From the NCBI GenBank assembly GCA_963971225.1, contig OZ020269.1, positions 22,956,084 through 23,020,083 of the forward strand: a stretch of DNA of 64,000 bases, read 5' to 3'. Below, in pieces: positions 43,388 through 54,136 of this stretch (positions are counted from its first letter, which is position 1; each line of letters begins with the position of its first letter). Made by a program: the position numbers and the translations under genes. This stretch comes from Melieria omissa (lineage: Eukaryota > Arthropoda > Insecta > Diptera > Ulidiidae). Under the pieces are notes generated by a model. It was not told where the DNA came from. It searched no databases and was given only the letters and a program-made list of their open reading frames with translations.

Positions 43388-44109
43388 CCAAGCAGCCATT
43401 AAGGCACTCACCAAGCCCATAGACAAATCTAAACTAGTCAGAGACTGTAAAGAATTGCTAGGGTTGGTGAGCGGCCGGGTGGATCTTACAATCTGTTGGA
43501 TACCCGGTCACGCGAGTATCAGCGGAAACGATACAGCTGACGAGCTGGCCAAGGTGGGATCTGCCATGGACTCACAGCCCGATATGGTGGCACCGCCTTT
43601 AAGTGCAAGGCTAAGACAGTTAAAGGATTATTTCCTGAGGAAAGCGGATAGTAGGCGGAGCAATCTTTCCAGCTGCAGAGTGGCTTGACAGATCTGACCA
43701 CGTTACAACTCCCACAGAACCAACGACCTGATGCTAAATTCTCGTAGGAATGTTTCTAGGCTAACGACCGTGATCATGGGTCACTGGCCAATTGGTCTAC
43801 ACGCGGTGAGATTGGGAATCCCCCACAACCGTTTTTGCAGAAGCTGCAGGGAAATTAACGAGAGGGAAACACTCGAACACTAACTCTGCGGCTGCCCTGC
43901 CTTAGCTTTTAAAAAATTAAATTCCTTGGGGAACAGTCTGATTAGCTCTCTAGCTGATCTGTCTCAGACAAGACTGAAATGCATCAAATCCTATAGGTCC
44001 CGTATTTTCTCCCACGCAGAGAAGACCCAGTCGAGGAGCCGACAACAAAACGGCACATAGTGCTACTTGAGTGTACTCAGTGAGCAGGCAGTCGCTGCCA
44101 CCTACCTAC
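43388..44109 (+). mobile_element. LOA/R1-type retrotransposon 3' fragment
   Basis: Flanked by the 15-bp duplication TTCAACSTTACTTCA (43373-43387 and 44110-44124, one mismatch). The copy starts within RNase H and ends with a CCACCTACCTAC tail. It is 5'-truncated by reverse transcription and not intact. Confidence 0.8.
43390..44060 (+). pseudogene. LOA-type RNase H C-terminal half and cysteine knuckle
   Basis: The + strand reads QAAIKALTKPIDKSKLVRDC, then LTICWIPGHASISGNDTADE (RNase H histidine and final Asp region), ELAKVGSAM, a stop near 43686 with a frameshift, then NVSRLTTVIMGHWPIGLHA, FCRSCREINERETLEH and a TAA in the knuckle (LEH*LCGCPAL), then FKKLNSLG and SLADLSQ. The internal stops make it inactive. 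It is closer to the 33310 family (CCTACC tail) than to the 20627 copy. Confidence 0.75.
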
Positions 44110-44135
44110 TTCAACGTTACTTCAACCCTACGTTT

Positions 44136-44461
44136 TCTTCTTCTTCTTCTTGACTGGTACCACAGCCCAAATACGACGCCTAGCTACCCGCAACCATCCA
44201 TGTTGTGCGTGTGAATTTTTTACAAGATTGGAGAGGACCTACAGTTTTATGCCGATTCCGAACGGAGAGTTGGGAGCTTTTTCATAGTCAATTTTACTCT
44301 CAGAGGTTTGCCATTTCCTGCTGAGAGGACAGTCGCCGAAAGAAAAATTGTTGGTTTTCTTTTTTTTCTGTGTTAATGCAACGGAGTATTGAACCTGGAT
44401 TCGTGCGTCGCATTTGACTCGCGGCCCAACGCATTAGCCAGCTGAGCTACGACGACTGCCC
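44136..44461 (-). mobile_element. tRNA-derived SINE with AAG tail, minus strand
   Basis: On the minus strand a near-perfect A box TAGCTCAGCTGGC (44437-44449) and B box GGTTCAATACT (44385-44395) form the tRNA-like head. The body includes the complement of GGACCTACAGTTTTATGCCG and ATTCCGAACGGAGAGTTGG (44235-44275). The 3' end is an (AAG)n tail, seen as TTC repeats at 44136-44151. The body core recurs at 60521-60562 in another SINE with a different head. I associate this core with tephritid genomes from general knowledge. It would be transcribed by RNA polymerase III and mobilised by a LINE. Confidence 0.75.
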
Positions 44462-44636
44462 TTCGGCGATCTTCCTTTTTATTTAGTTGTTGACTTGTTT
44501 TAGAAAATGTGTCGACCAATAGAACAAATCCTGAACAAAATCCACACCAACCAAAATTTGTCTGGATGCCATAGAGAACCACTGTTGGAACCACTTGTCA
44601 TATAGATCAAAGTTAAGGCCAGTAAAAGTCAGTTAT

Positions 44637-44874
44637 CACTAGAAAGACCCCAAGATTTCGATACCTACAAAAACTACATTTCATATCCGCTGATATCTCG
44701 AAAAGTACACAACGAATTTGGCTAATTTTTCACAAAATAAATTTAAAAAAATATATTAAAATTTCCACGAAAAAAATAAAACTCATCACAGCAAAAGTTG
44801 ATAGAAAAACTAAGGATAACACAGATATTTAAAAATGAAAAACAGTCAAAAATACTGCAATGGTCCTTCTAGTG
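44637..44874. mobile_element. piggyBac-like MITE
   Basis: Terminal inverted repeats CACTAGAAAGACC (44637-44649) and GGTCCTTCTAGTG (44862-44874) differ at one position and resemble the piggyBac terminus CCCTAGAAAGATA. Flanks are TTAT and TCAA, each one change from TTAA; the homologous copy at 16325-16532 is followed by a perfect TTAA. No coding capacity in 238 bp. Confidence 0.6.
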
Positions 44875-44884
44875 TCAACATGAT

Positions 44885-45180
44885 TCTATGGATGTCATGG
44901 AGACTTTTTCTACTACTCTGATGTTCAGTAGCTTAGGTCACTGTTCAATGTGTGACTTATTGCACCCCTCTGTTGGAACCATATGTTGTCTAGGTCCATG
45001 TCAACTAGTGTCCTACCGAAACCACTTTTTTGGGCCTAAACCAAAACCGAACATTCGGTCGGACACTAATGTCAACTAATTGAGACCGTTCCGATGTCAT
45101 GAAGACTCTTAACATTGCTCTGGCTTTCAGTAGTTTTGATCAGCAATAAAGCGCAACCATCTGTGCTCATTTGAAAGATC
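44885..45180. repeat. Direct duplication flanking the micro-hAT
   Basis: GATGTCATGGAGACTTTTTC...CTCTGATGTTCAGTAG (from 44890) recurs as GATGTCATGAAGACTCTTAA...CTCTGGCTTTCAGTAG (from 45092). The 63-bp hAT element lies between the copies. Confidence 0.55.
45006..45068. mobile_element. 63-bp hAT-type micro-element
   Basis: Termini TAGTGTCCTACCGAA (45006-45020) and TTCGGTCGGACACTA (45054-45068) are inverted repeats with one mismatch, flanked by a perfect 8-bp duplication ATGTCAAC (44998-45005 and 45069-45076). The ends differ from the large hAT element at 1827 mainly at the fourth base (TAGTGTCC versus TAGAGTCC), and both continue as GACCGA. It is little more than two termini joined by about 30 bases. 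Confidence 0.85.
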
Positions 45181-46014
45181 AGCTAAAAGAAAAACAATCA
45201 TCACTAAGTATCACTTGCAGTGATCCAAGCTGCTGAATAGGTTAAAAACCTACAATATTTAAGTTTGAAGCTTTGAAGTTGTCATACCATTAAGTTAAAG
45301 GTTGCTTCTCACCTAAAGATATCTAGCGGAACTGCAGAGATGAAAATTCAGTTAAAATAATATCAGAACTTTCAAAAACATTGACTTATGACTATGGGAT
45401 CATGGCTTTTCTTAAGTCTAATGCAAGAGACGTATAGCCTCTAAATCTGTGCAACCAAATCAATCACTCAAAAAGAGATACATTTATGAAACCGCAGGGA
45501 CAACTTCTTTATGTAGGGTCTCCCTTCAGGTCAGAAAGACCTCCAGGTAGAAATTTCTCTATCAATGCTCATAAGTATAGAAAAGCCTCTGCTTTACTCT
45601 TCGTCGATGCTAATACTTCATTTGACAATCTCTCAAAGCTTTTTGGGACATTAAATAATAATTTATTGATGCCCTTAATAATTTTATTGATGCCTGAATA
45701 ACCATGAAGGGAATTAAAAGAACCATTTCTACGTCTATATACATCAAGTGAGTCTAAGTTAAATAATTTAAAGACACTAAAAACACATTTTAAAAGCAAA
45801 TAATAATAAATAAAGCTGCTTGACTGATCACTGTGGAAAATTTAATGTCGATTAAATGTTTCTTTTCAAGAATTTTTAATCATGCAACAGAATTTCTGCG
45901 ACCTTACACATTATTCATTTTAGGAAATAAGAAAATGTACCTATATTAAAAATATTTCTTTTTTTAATTAAGTATGCAGCAAAGTATACAAAAAGTTTAT
46001 TCGGCAAGTGGCTT
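45181..46014. other. Non-coding DNA
   Basis: No supported gene. On the minus strand 45569-45799 has a 76-codon protein-like frame (KSFERLSNEVLASTKSKAEA); I cannot assign it and see no family motif. Confidence 0.45.
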
Positions 46015-46235
46015 AATGAGTGCTATGGTTGTTCAGTGTTCTGTCGATCCCACCTCTAATCCCTTCCTTCCTTACCTTGTCCACTTGTACTGATGTTCCC
46101 CTTATTTATGTACCCCGGCTTCGGCCGTTTGTCTCATTCAATGTTTCATGTACTCTCTGTCACTCATTATTCGTACGCCGTACAATAAAAAAATCCCAAA
46201 ATCAATCCGAAACAACCCGTGTCTTTACTTTCCAC
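46015..46235 (+). repeat. LTR-like dispersed repeat, copy 2
   Basis: Homologous to the minus strand of 790-1000. It includes CCACCTCTAATCCCTTCCTT, CCCGGCTTCGGCCGTTTGTC, an AATAAAAAAATCCC polyadenylation-type signal at about 46184 and AACCCGTGTCTTTACTTTCC after it. No partner LTR or internal region is nearby, so it may be a solo LTR. Exact ends are not determined. Confidence 0.45.
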
Positions 46236-48085
46236 CACTCCGCCGCGATGCGTTTCTACAGCACGAAAATCTATGAAAGATCCCAACGGGTAAGACTGAA
46301 TATCTGAAGTAAAAGACGGTCTGTCATTACTTGATATGACCAGAGAAATCGATTGCATAGTCAAAACGTCCAAAGAGCAATGTGGGGTTTTTCTTTTATT
46401 TGAAATTTCAGTAGTGACTTTTTGTGATTAGCTACTTAAGTAAATAATTAAAAAAATTGGCTGCGGGACTGTAACTTACTTTGGGTTTGCTGCAAGAAAA
46501 GAAGATTTGTGATGCTTATATTAGTTCTGAGAAGTAGGTTTAGCCTATTTGAAAAATGTTTGAACGATTGTCTTCATTTTTTAAATCTGATTTACGAACA
46601 AGTCAGTTTTTAGATCATCTGAATATTTAAATGGGACATGAAAAGAAAACCTAAACACAGGACCTATCCTTCTGTGTTGTTCTATAATATAAGATAAAAT
46701 ATAAAATAATAAAATCTAAGTACCCAAAACCCCCCACCTTTTCTACTTTTAGCAGAGCTGTTCAGTAATTTTTGCCAATGTGACTCTAGACTCATGTTGT
46801 GTAAGCAACTTCCTGTGAAAAATCATAGAAAGCCATAAAACTGTCTACCATTAGACAACCATAACTAAGTGAATGACATGATTAGTTAAAAAGGAATTCC
46901 GTCAAGTCTATTTAAATTGAATGACGTAGAGTAACTCAACACAAAACTGCACACGGCAGACATCATCAACTTTTCACACATCAACTTCCCAACGCCAACT
47001 TCTCGCACACATTTCAAATACCAGCATCAAAAAAATTCCACACACGCTTCTCTCTAAAAAAATTGACTAACATCTGCTTCACTAACATTGAGCTACTTAT
47101 ATTCATCTCTCTACGAACACTTCCTTCCCAAAGCCAACTTCCCTCGGCAACACCTCACCGCAATCACACACACACACTCTCACACACATATGTGGTCACA
47201 AAGGCCGCGCTCAATCAACTTGAAAATGCAACAAATTGCAATTTTTAAAATACCCAATCGATAAAAGCATTTTATGTCGAAAACCTCTTAAAATGCTGTC
47301 AATCCACGCAAAAATGCTAAAAGGGAATTGCATGAGAAATGACGACGACGACAGCGACAGCAACGAACGCTGATGCTGATGACTACAAAAGGGATTTTGG
47401 TTCGCAACTCGCCGAGCAAAACTCAATCAACAATCAATGTGCAATAAAAAGCAAAATCAAAGTTCACAATGAGCGACTGAATAAATGTGAAAAACTGGCA
47501 AAAGCGGTAAAATGCAGCACAAGTGATGGCAGGGCGTCGAGGGGTGGGGGAATGCTTTGCACATTGCACATGTTTGCATTACAAATGCGCATATCATTTC
47601 CATGACTACCTGTCAGACCAACCCAGCGCCCAGCCACTCAGCACACACACACATACATACACATACACACAGATATGAGCAGCTGCCCTTGTCGCCGTTT
47701 GGTTACCCTAAAATTGAGCCAGCAATAGGAAAGAGCCATGGCCACAGCCGCAACGGATGTCACATTTCCCCACAGGAATTAGTCCATTTGGCTGGCTGAT
47801 TCCCGACATACCTGTCTCTGACTGTGCGGCAGTGCAGCTCAGCGTCAGCTAGTCAGCAGTCTGTGTGCTGTCGTTTTGTTTGCATTTTCGCTGAAATGGC
47901 AACTCAAATATTTTTATTGCACTTCATGAGTTGAAACGATTCTGGCCAATGGTAATTTGATTCACTGAATTGTTTTTGTTGTTGGTGTTTTTTTATACAG
48001 GATCTTTAACTTTTCTGTCTGTAACGCAATCGCTACAGTCGACCCAAGGCATTTAGATTTGGTGCAAGTAAATTTATTTATGGGC
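46236..48085. other. Non-coding DNA
   Basis: No supported gene. 47160-47195 and 47640-47675 have CA runs. 47690-47870 is GC-richer and promoter-like in composition but without a clear core promoter. Confidence 0.45.
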
Positions 48086-48358
48086 AAAAAAATAAAATAA
48101 AATAAAATAAAACAAAATAAAATAAAATAAAATAAAATAAAATAAAATAAAATAAAATAAAATAAAATAAAATAAAACAAAACAAAATAAAACAAAATAA
48201 AATAAAATAAAATAAAATAAAATAAAATAAAATAAAATAAAATAAAATAAAATAAAACAAAATAAAATAAGATAAAATAAAATAAAATAAAATAAAATAA
48301 AATAAAATAAAATAAAATAAAATAAAATAAAATAAAATAAAATAAAATAAATAATAAG
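48086..48358. repeat. AAAAT array (TTTTA on the minus strand)
   Basis: About 270 bp of (AAAAT)n with a few AAAAC variants. Opposite orientation to the arrays at 29575 and 50961. Confidence 0.95.
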
Positions 48359-50960
48359 AATTGAAACGTATATTGTTTACATATTTAAATTATATAATAT
48401 CAAGTACCTATATCTGAGCAATGGTCTTATATATTACTTTATATTATATTTTATTTATTATTTATTAATTATTTATTATATTATTGTTCCAACTATGCCA
48501 AATAAAACCTTTAAGTTCATACAAAAATAGAAAATTCCTTTTTTTGTTATATCTTCTGTAACAAGTTCCAACAGCCTCGCCCTTTTCTGTTTTGTTTTTT
48601 GTCAACACCAAAAGAGTTTCAAGAGCTATCAACCCACAAAACACTAACAAATTCATCCCTTGGCCAATCAACTTAACCAAACTCAACTCAACCAAAATGT
48701 TGCTCTAATTTTGAATTCTCAAAATGGCGTTGAACTTCCCCAAGAGTTTATTAATCTGCACAGCGTTCTGTGCCAACTGCGCCAACCTGACCCAAGGGCC
48801 TTCAGTTCAAATTCAACTATTCTTATTATATTTTCACTGCTTTAGTATTTCCTCGAATGGCCAAATCGGCAAGTCGAGTCTCTGGTGCGATTAGGCAATG
48901 TCAACGCACGCAATTAACTGCGCGGCCAAAGCAACAACACCGTCTTACTGACTGACTGACTGACTAAGCTCAGCCATGTATAGCCGCACTACACAAAATT
49001 CAAATGGTGCTGAGGTGCGCTTTTAATAAAAACCAACAACAACAAAAGTTAACAAAAAAAAATAAATAATAATGAATGAAAAAAAGAAAAGCCAAAGTTA
49101 AATTAAAAATTTGCAGCGACCAAGTGCTGTGCCCGTGGGGGGTGGGGGCACAAAGCTCGCAACAAAGACACCACTGGCGAATGGCGCAACGAAGAAGAGG
49201 CACCAAGTCGGCAGTGCAGACGCCGGGCCAAAGAAAAAATATACAAAAAATGGCCAACTGGCGACGAGGCGCTGGAGTGGATAGTGTTGGCAACAGCGAC
49301 AGTACAACAACAACTGCAGCACAACCAGTTGGGTTCTTAATGAATTGCAAAATGTGGCGTGGCAGAGGAGGGCGAAATGGTGAACGTGCCGTGTGGGCAG
49401 AGCGCGCTTGGCATGCCGGCCGGCCGGCCGTCGCGTCGCGTCGGTGGGCAGGTCAATGGTGAGACAACAACGGCAGCGACGGCCACAGCTGCACGCTGTG
49501 GGCTTCAGGGAATGCGCGCAAAAATCCGAAATTAATTTAACAAAATTTTAATTGCTCATGTCGTTCGTTGTCGTTGTTTGGTGGTTTGTTCGTCGTCGTT
49601 ATTGTTGTTGTTGTTTTTGTTTATTATTTCTGCACACATTTTGCGTGCCAACGGCGGCACTGCCATGGTCGACCAACAACGTTCATCGCCTCATCATCAG
49701 CAGACACAGACACATAAGTGTACAACAACAAAAACAACAATAATAATACTGCTAGCCAACAACATTTGGTATTTATGGTGGCGCGTACAAGTTTAAGGTC
49801 ATGACTACAATAACAAAACGCCAACAACAACTACAACAACCAACCAACCAGCAAACATTAAGTCGAAGAAAAGCAAACAAGCGACAGCAACGTGGCTAAA
49901 GCTGAGATGAACGAAACAGAAAAAACTCACAACAGCAACACAAACAAAAATGCAAACAGCAGCGCGAACGCGATGTCGAGGGGTGGTGGGTGAGGTTGCT
50001 GCAAATTTTTATGTAAGCTCAAGTCCAAGATCAAGTCCAACTTCCAGTCATATGCACGAAAGTCATGTTAAGCTGTTAAGCGCAAATATAAACACCCCAA
50101 GTCAAAAGCAAGAAGAAGAGCGACGGGCCACAGCAGCCCGAGGGGAGGAGGAAAACATAAGTGAAAAACAAATAAGTAAATAAAAATGCTGGCTTACAAT
50201 TGACAGATGCTTTGCTGCAATTCCAACAACAACAATAAAAACAACAATAATAGCAGCAACAACAACCAACAAATGCAACAAATTAAATAGGCTGGCATGT
50301 TGCGGCGGTATGTGAAATTTTGTTAGTGGCAAGCGGCAAAATAATAGCAACAACAACAATAAGACCATAGCATCATTTTGTAGTCGTCATCTTGAATTCG
50401 TGAAAGAGACCATTTCAGCCGGAATATTCAAGCAACTCTGTCTACTTGTCAGCCATTTATACGCGAGGCGCAGAGACACACAGTCAGCCAGCACGTCCAA
50501 CAGTGTATCAGTTCGGTCAGAGCGTCAGTCAGTTAGATGGTTGGTTGGATGGGCGGCAGTTGTCAGTCTGTGCGGTTGAGCTTAGGCTGAAAGTGTCCAA
50601 GCCGGCATCGGTGCCAGTTTTAATGCCGGCAATGGCACTGTTCCGCTCGTCATCGATGCTGGTTGTATAGTTGTTGTTGTTGTTGAGGTTGTTGTCGATT
50701 GGGTTGTTGGAGCCATTGACTGTTCATGTGTCTATCCTTATTTGTACAAGTTGCCAACACAACTTTACCATTTCATTTTGTACACTCGCAATGGCCGTCG
50801 GACAGCGCGACAGAGAGATAGACGAACAGAAAGACAGACACAGAAAGACAGACAGACGGACGAGTGTACAAAGTCAGTCAGACAAGTTGCGGCCGCATTA
50901 ATGTCAGCAATGTAAAATCAAATGACCGAAATTGTTATGTGACAAACAAAAATTTGAATT
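48359..50960. other. Non-coding DNA; a possible mariner 3' relic at 48485-48560
   Basis: 48485-48545 (AACTATGCCAAATAAAACC, TTCATACAAAAATAG) matches 54165-54225, which follows the mariner relic there. The rest has no supported gene. 49120-49500 is GC-rich with frames in all phases and a CCGGCCGGCCGG run near 49415-49430. CAA tracts lie at 49800-49845 and 50220-50275, and GACTGACTGACTGACT is at 48950-48965. Confidence 0.4.
50456..50600 (+). promoter_or_regulatory. Weak promoter-like patch
   Basis: TTTATA at 50456-50461 is followed 20-25 bases later by CACAGTCAG, and TCAGTT, a full initiator match, lies at 50508-50513 in a GC-richer leader-like stretch with repeated TCAGTCAG words. The spacing of the best initiator to the TATA-like word is too long for a canonical pair, and no downstream coding exon was found. 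Confidence 0.2.
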
Positions 50961-51540
50961 TGTTTTATTTTATTTTATTTTAATTTATTTTGTTTTATTT
51001 TTAATTGTTTTATTTTATTTTATTATATTTCAATTTATCTTATTTTATGTTATTTTATTTTATTTTATTTAATTTTATTTTATTTTATTTTATTTTATTT
51101 TATTTTATTTTATTTTATTTTATTTTATTTTATTTTATTTTATTTTATGTTATTTTATTTTATTTTATTTAATTTTATTTAATTTTATTTCATTTCATTT
51201 TATTTTGTTTTATTTTATTTTATTTTATTTTATTTTATTTTATTTTATTTTATTTGATTTTGCTTTATTTTATTTTATTTTATTTTATTTTATTTTATTT
51301 TATTTTATTTTATTATTTGATTTGATTTGATTTTATTTGAATTGAATTGAATTGAATTGAATTGAATTGAATTGAATTGAATTGAATTGAATTGAATTGA
51401 ATTGATTTGATTTGATTTGATATTATTTATTATTTTTATTTTATTTTATTTTATTTTATTTTATTTTATTTTAATTTATTTTATTATTTGATTTGATTTG
51501 AAATTTTTTTTTATTTTATTATTTTCTTTTATATTTTTGT
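50961..51540. repeat. TTTTA array with an internal GAATT block
   Basis: (TTTTA)n at 50961-51315 and 51430-51480, separated by about 14 copies of the pentamer GAATT (51338-51408) with flanking GATTT units. The same GAATT/AATTG pentamer forms the array at 58996. Confidence 0.95.
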
Positions 51541-51550
51541 TTGGTTTAAT

Positions 51551-51835
51551 TTAAAGATACTGTTTGTAAAAATTAATATGACTAATAAAATCATTTGTTA
51601 TAGACAGAAACAGGTGGTGGTCACTTGGTGCCAGGTCTGGACTATAAGATGGATCTATAAGAATCTCACAACCGAGGACCCTAAGCTTCTGGTGAGTCGA
51701 TGTATGTGAACTGAAGTTGTTCTGATGAAACGCAATACCTTTCCTATTAGCCAAAGCTGCCTACATCTGGACAGTTGTCTCCTTTAGAAGGTCCAATTAT
51801 TGACAGTACAGGTTCGAATAAAAAGTTTGACCGTA
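51551..51835 (-). pseudogene. mariner transposase C-terminal relic, minus strand
   Basis: Reading from 51835 down: YCQ*LD (family YCxQLD), two in-frame stops, ALANRKGIAFHQNN (family ANRKGVVFHQDN), HTSTHQKLRVLGCEILIDPS, YSPDLAPSDHHLFLSI, then a stop at 51551. The YSPDLAPSDHHLF block holds the last Asp of the D,D34D triad, but the second catalytic Asp is Asn (FHQNN). The N-terminal DNA-binding half and terminal repeats are missing. Inactive. Confidence 0.85.
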
Positions 51836-53734
51836 CAGAAACAATTCACAGTAGACAATTGACTGCATATCCCACCAATCACACAGCAAAAACTATAAAA
51901 TTTCGCCTATTTTCTCTTTGATTTGGTGTCCATCTTTTATGCGCATTCAAACAAAACCGAGTCAAGCCATATCATAAAATTGTCTGAAAAGTATCTTTAG
52001 TACGAAATCTCATCTTTCTAACAACATCTACTTGGTTTTTCAACTATTAAGTCCAAATATAGGAAAATCCGAAACCACAAACTCGATTACATTCATAAAC
52101 GTTGTAAATTCATTTTATGTGCTGAAAATTCAGAGCGTCCATCAGTTTGCGTGTAATCGCTAATATTACATGTTGTTGTTGTTTATAATTGACCTCACTT
52201 ATTGACCTATAAAACAGTGATTGTCGTTTTTATGTGCCTTTTGCAAGTCGGCGTCGGCGGCAAAAAAAAATCGTCCCAGTAAACCGCAAGCAATTTTGCT
52301 AACCTATGACATCTTACGACAAAGCGGACCCCACAACAACAGCTTTATTGTTTTTTAATGTGTTTCGTTGGCAGTTTGGAAGCTTCCAGCAATGCGGCTA
52401 GTTGCAGCACAAAAGGCAATCGAGCGCAAAAAAAAATTATTGAAAAGTTTGTGCTGATGGGCGATAATGTGCGCCATTCCCTTTCCTTTTGCCAAGTTGT
52501 TGCTTGTTGCATATTTTTTTGTTGTTGTTTTGTTTTTATGTTGCTGCCAAGTTGTAAAAACCACCAACGCCGTAGGTGTTGTCAGTCCGTCATCGTTGCG
52601 TTGTTATTTGGTTGTTTTGTGGTGTTGTTTTTTTTTTGGCCAAATAACTGAAAGCGCCGAAATTGAAAAAGCCACCAAAACAGTCATTAAAACTGAGCGC
52701 AGCAAGAAGCAAAAGTAAAATAAAATATAAGCAAAACTTAGGTACTCAACACTGTTTGGCGCAGTTCGTGTTCGATGTGGCCAAGGCACACAAAATGTGT
52801 GCTGCTTCTTCCACCGCCACGTTTCCTTCAACTGTATTTCCGCTTTCAGCGCACCACGAGACCGTTTTCGGTTTGCATAAAAGGCATTCCCCGCTTGTTG
52901 TTAAAAAAACAAAAAATTAAAAAAAGAAAAAATTTGTTTTTTTTTGCAAGTCCTACCAAACGTTTGCGCCTTCGGCTGCCCGAAATCATGAACAACCGTC
53001 GCTCATGCGCCGCTGTCGATATTTGCGTTGTTATGTCTTTGCCGCCGACTGATCGTTACCAATCATGATCCGCAATCAGCTTTGAACTGTCATCGTCGTC
53101 ATGCGCTCGCCACGGTATTTCAATGTTTCGTTACAAATTTTTCATCTCAATTTTTTGCTGTTTGATATTTTGTACGTTTTTTTTCTGCTTCCTTTGTGAT
53201 TTCATATTTGTAACGCTTTTTCTGCTTCGTCTCCACATTGTACAAAACAAAATATTGTTCACTTCATTGCTTTGAGTTGGGCTCTTTTATGATTTTGTTG
53301 TGGAATTATTGTTGCGTTGTTTGTGTTTAAAAGTTTCGCCGCTGTCTGGTGCCGCGTCTCTGACAATTCGCTGTCGATTGCAATTCGACATTTGCGTGTC
53401 GTTGTCTAATTTATGCGTTTCATTGGTGTTGTTGCGATAATGCCGCATTGATCAATTGCATTTTATATCTTTCGAGTTGACAAATTATAATTTCAGAAAA
53501 ATTTATTGCAAATATCTGATTGGATTTTCATGAAGGTTAGATAATTTTGTTTGCGCAGTGCATTGGAGAAAACTTGAAGTATTAGAGAGTTGGTTGATAG
53601 ATTTATTGACTGACAAGAGTAGAGGGGGAAGGTTTAATAAGGTTATGTGATTGTTTTTGAAGGGTGAGAATGTTTAGGTTTTTAGAAAAGATGAATTGTG
53701 AAGGTTGGTTATGGTGGCTGCCTAGGTATGAGAC
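51836..53734. other. Non-coding DNA
   Basis: No supported gene. 52230-53130 is of mixed composition with frames in all phases and no motif. 53040-53460 has several CGTCGT/TTGTTG words. Confidence 0.5.
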
Positions 53735-53829
53735 ACACTTAGGTCTTTAAATGAGCCCACAAATTCCACCCGTTTGAAATGTGTATGTAACATTGTTTTT
53801 GTGTACAACACAAAATTGAAACGGATGGA
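53735..53829. repeat. Dispersed repeat also found at 60395
   Basis: CCACAAATTCCACCCGTTTG, AAATGTGTATGTAACATTG and GTGTACAACACA followed by AAACGGATG match 60431-60508. The ends CCGTTTGAAATGTG and CACAAAATTGAAACGG form a loose inverted repeat. Confidence 0.6.
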
Positions 53830-54136
53830 AGAAAAAGAGCGAAATTGTTTTCCATCAGAGCAACTTCAGGCCACATACATCGATAATGACTCACCAGAAA
53901 CTTAGGATCCTCGGTTGGGAGATTCTTATAGATCCAACTTATAGTTCGTATCTGGCACCAAGTGATTGCCAACTGTTCCTATCTATAACAAATGATTTTG
54001 TTAGTGAAAACTTTGCCTCAGGAGAAGCTCATCAAAATCGACTGTGCCTATTTTTTACTAACAGGGACGAAGAGTTCAATAAAAGAGTTTCCGCTTTTTT
54101 AATTGCACTTTCACAGAGGAAGATGTTGCATATTTG
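53830..54136 (+). pseudogene. mariner transposase C-terminal relic, plus strand
   Basis: Open from about 53830 to the stop at 54136: KKSEIVFHQSNFRPHTSI (family FHQDNARPHTS, so the second catalytic Asp is Ser here), HQKLRILGWEILIDPTYS, SYLAPSDCQLFLS and, after NDFVSENF, ENRLCLFFTNRDEEF-like (family ENxLxxFFxxxDxxF). Different decay from the copy at 51551, so an independent insertion. No N-terminal half or terminal repeats seen. Confidence 0.8.

Noticed and set aside
44385..44449. A real tRNA gene on the minus strand
   Set aside because: Good A and B boxes, but it is fused to a SINE body with an AAG tail and has no 3' acceptor pairing.
45569..45799. 76-codon minus-strand frame with protein-like composition
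   Set aside because: I could not match it to any transposon or host motif; left as unassigned.
47962..48260. Phe/Ile/Leu/Tyr-rich frames on the minus strand
   Set aside because: Same cause, the AAAAT array.
49000..49462. GC-rich overlapping frames up to 128 codons
   Set aside because: Open in several frames and on both strands, no motif; a compositional effect.
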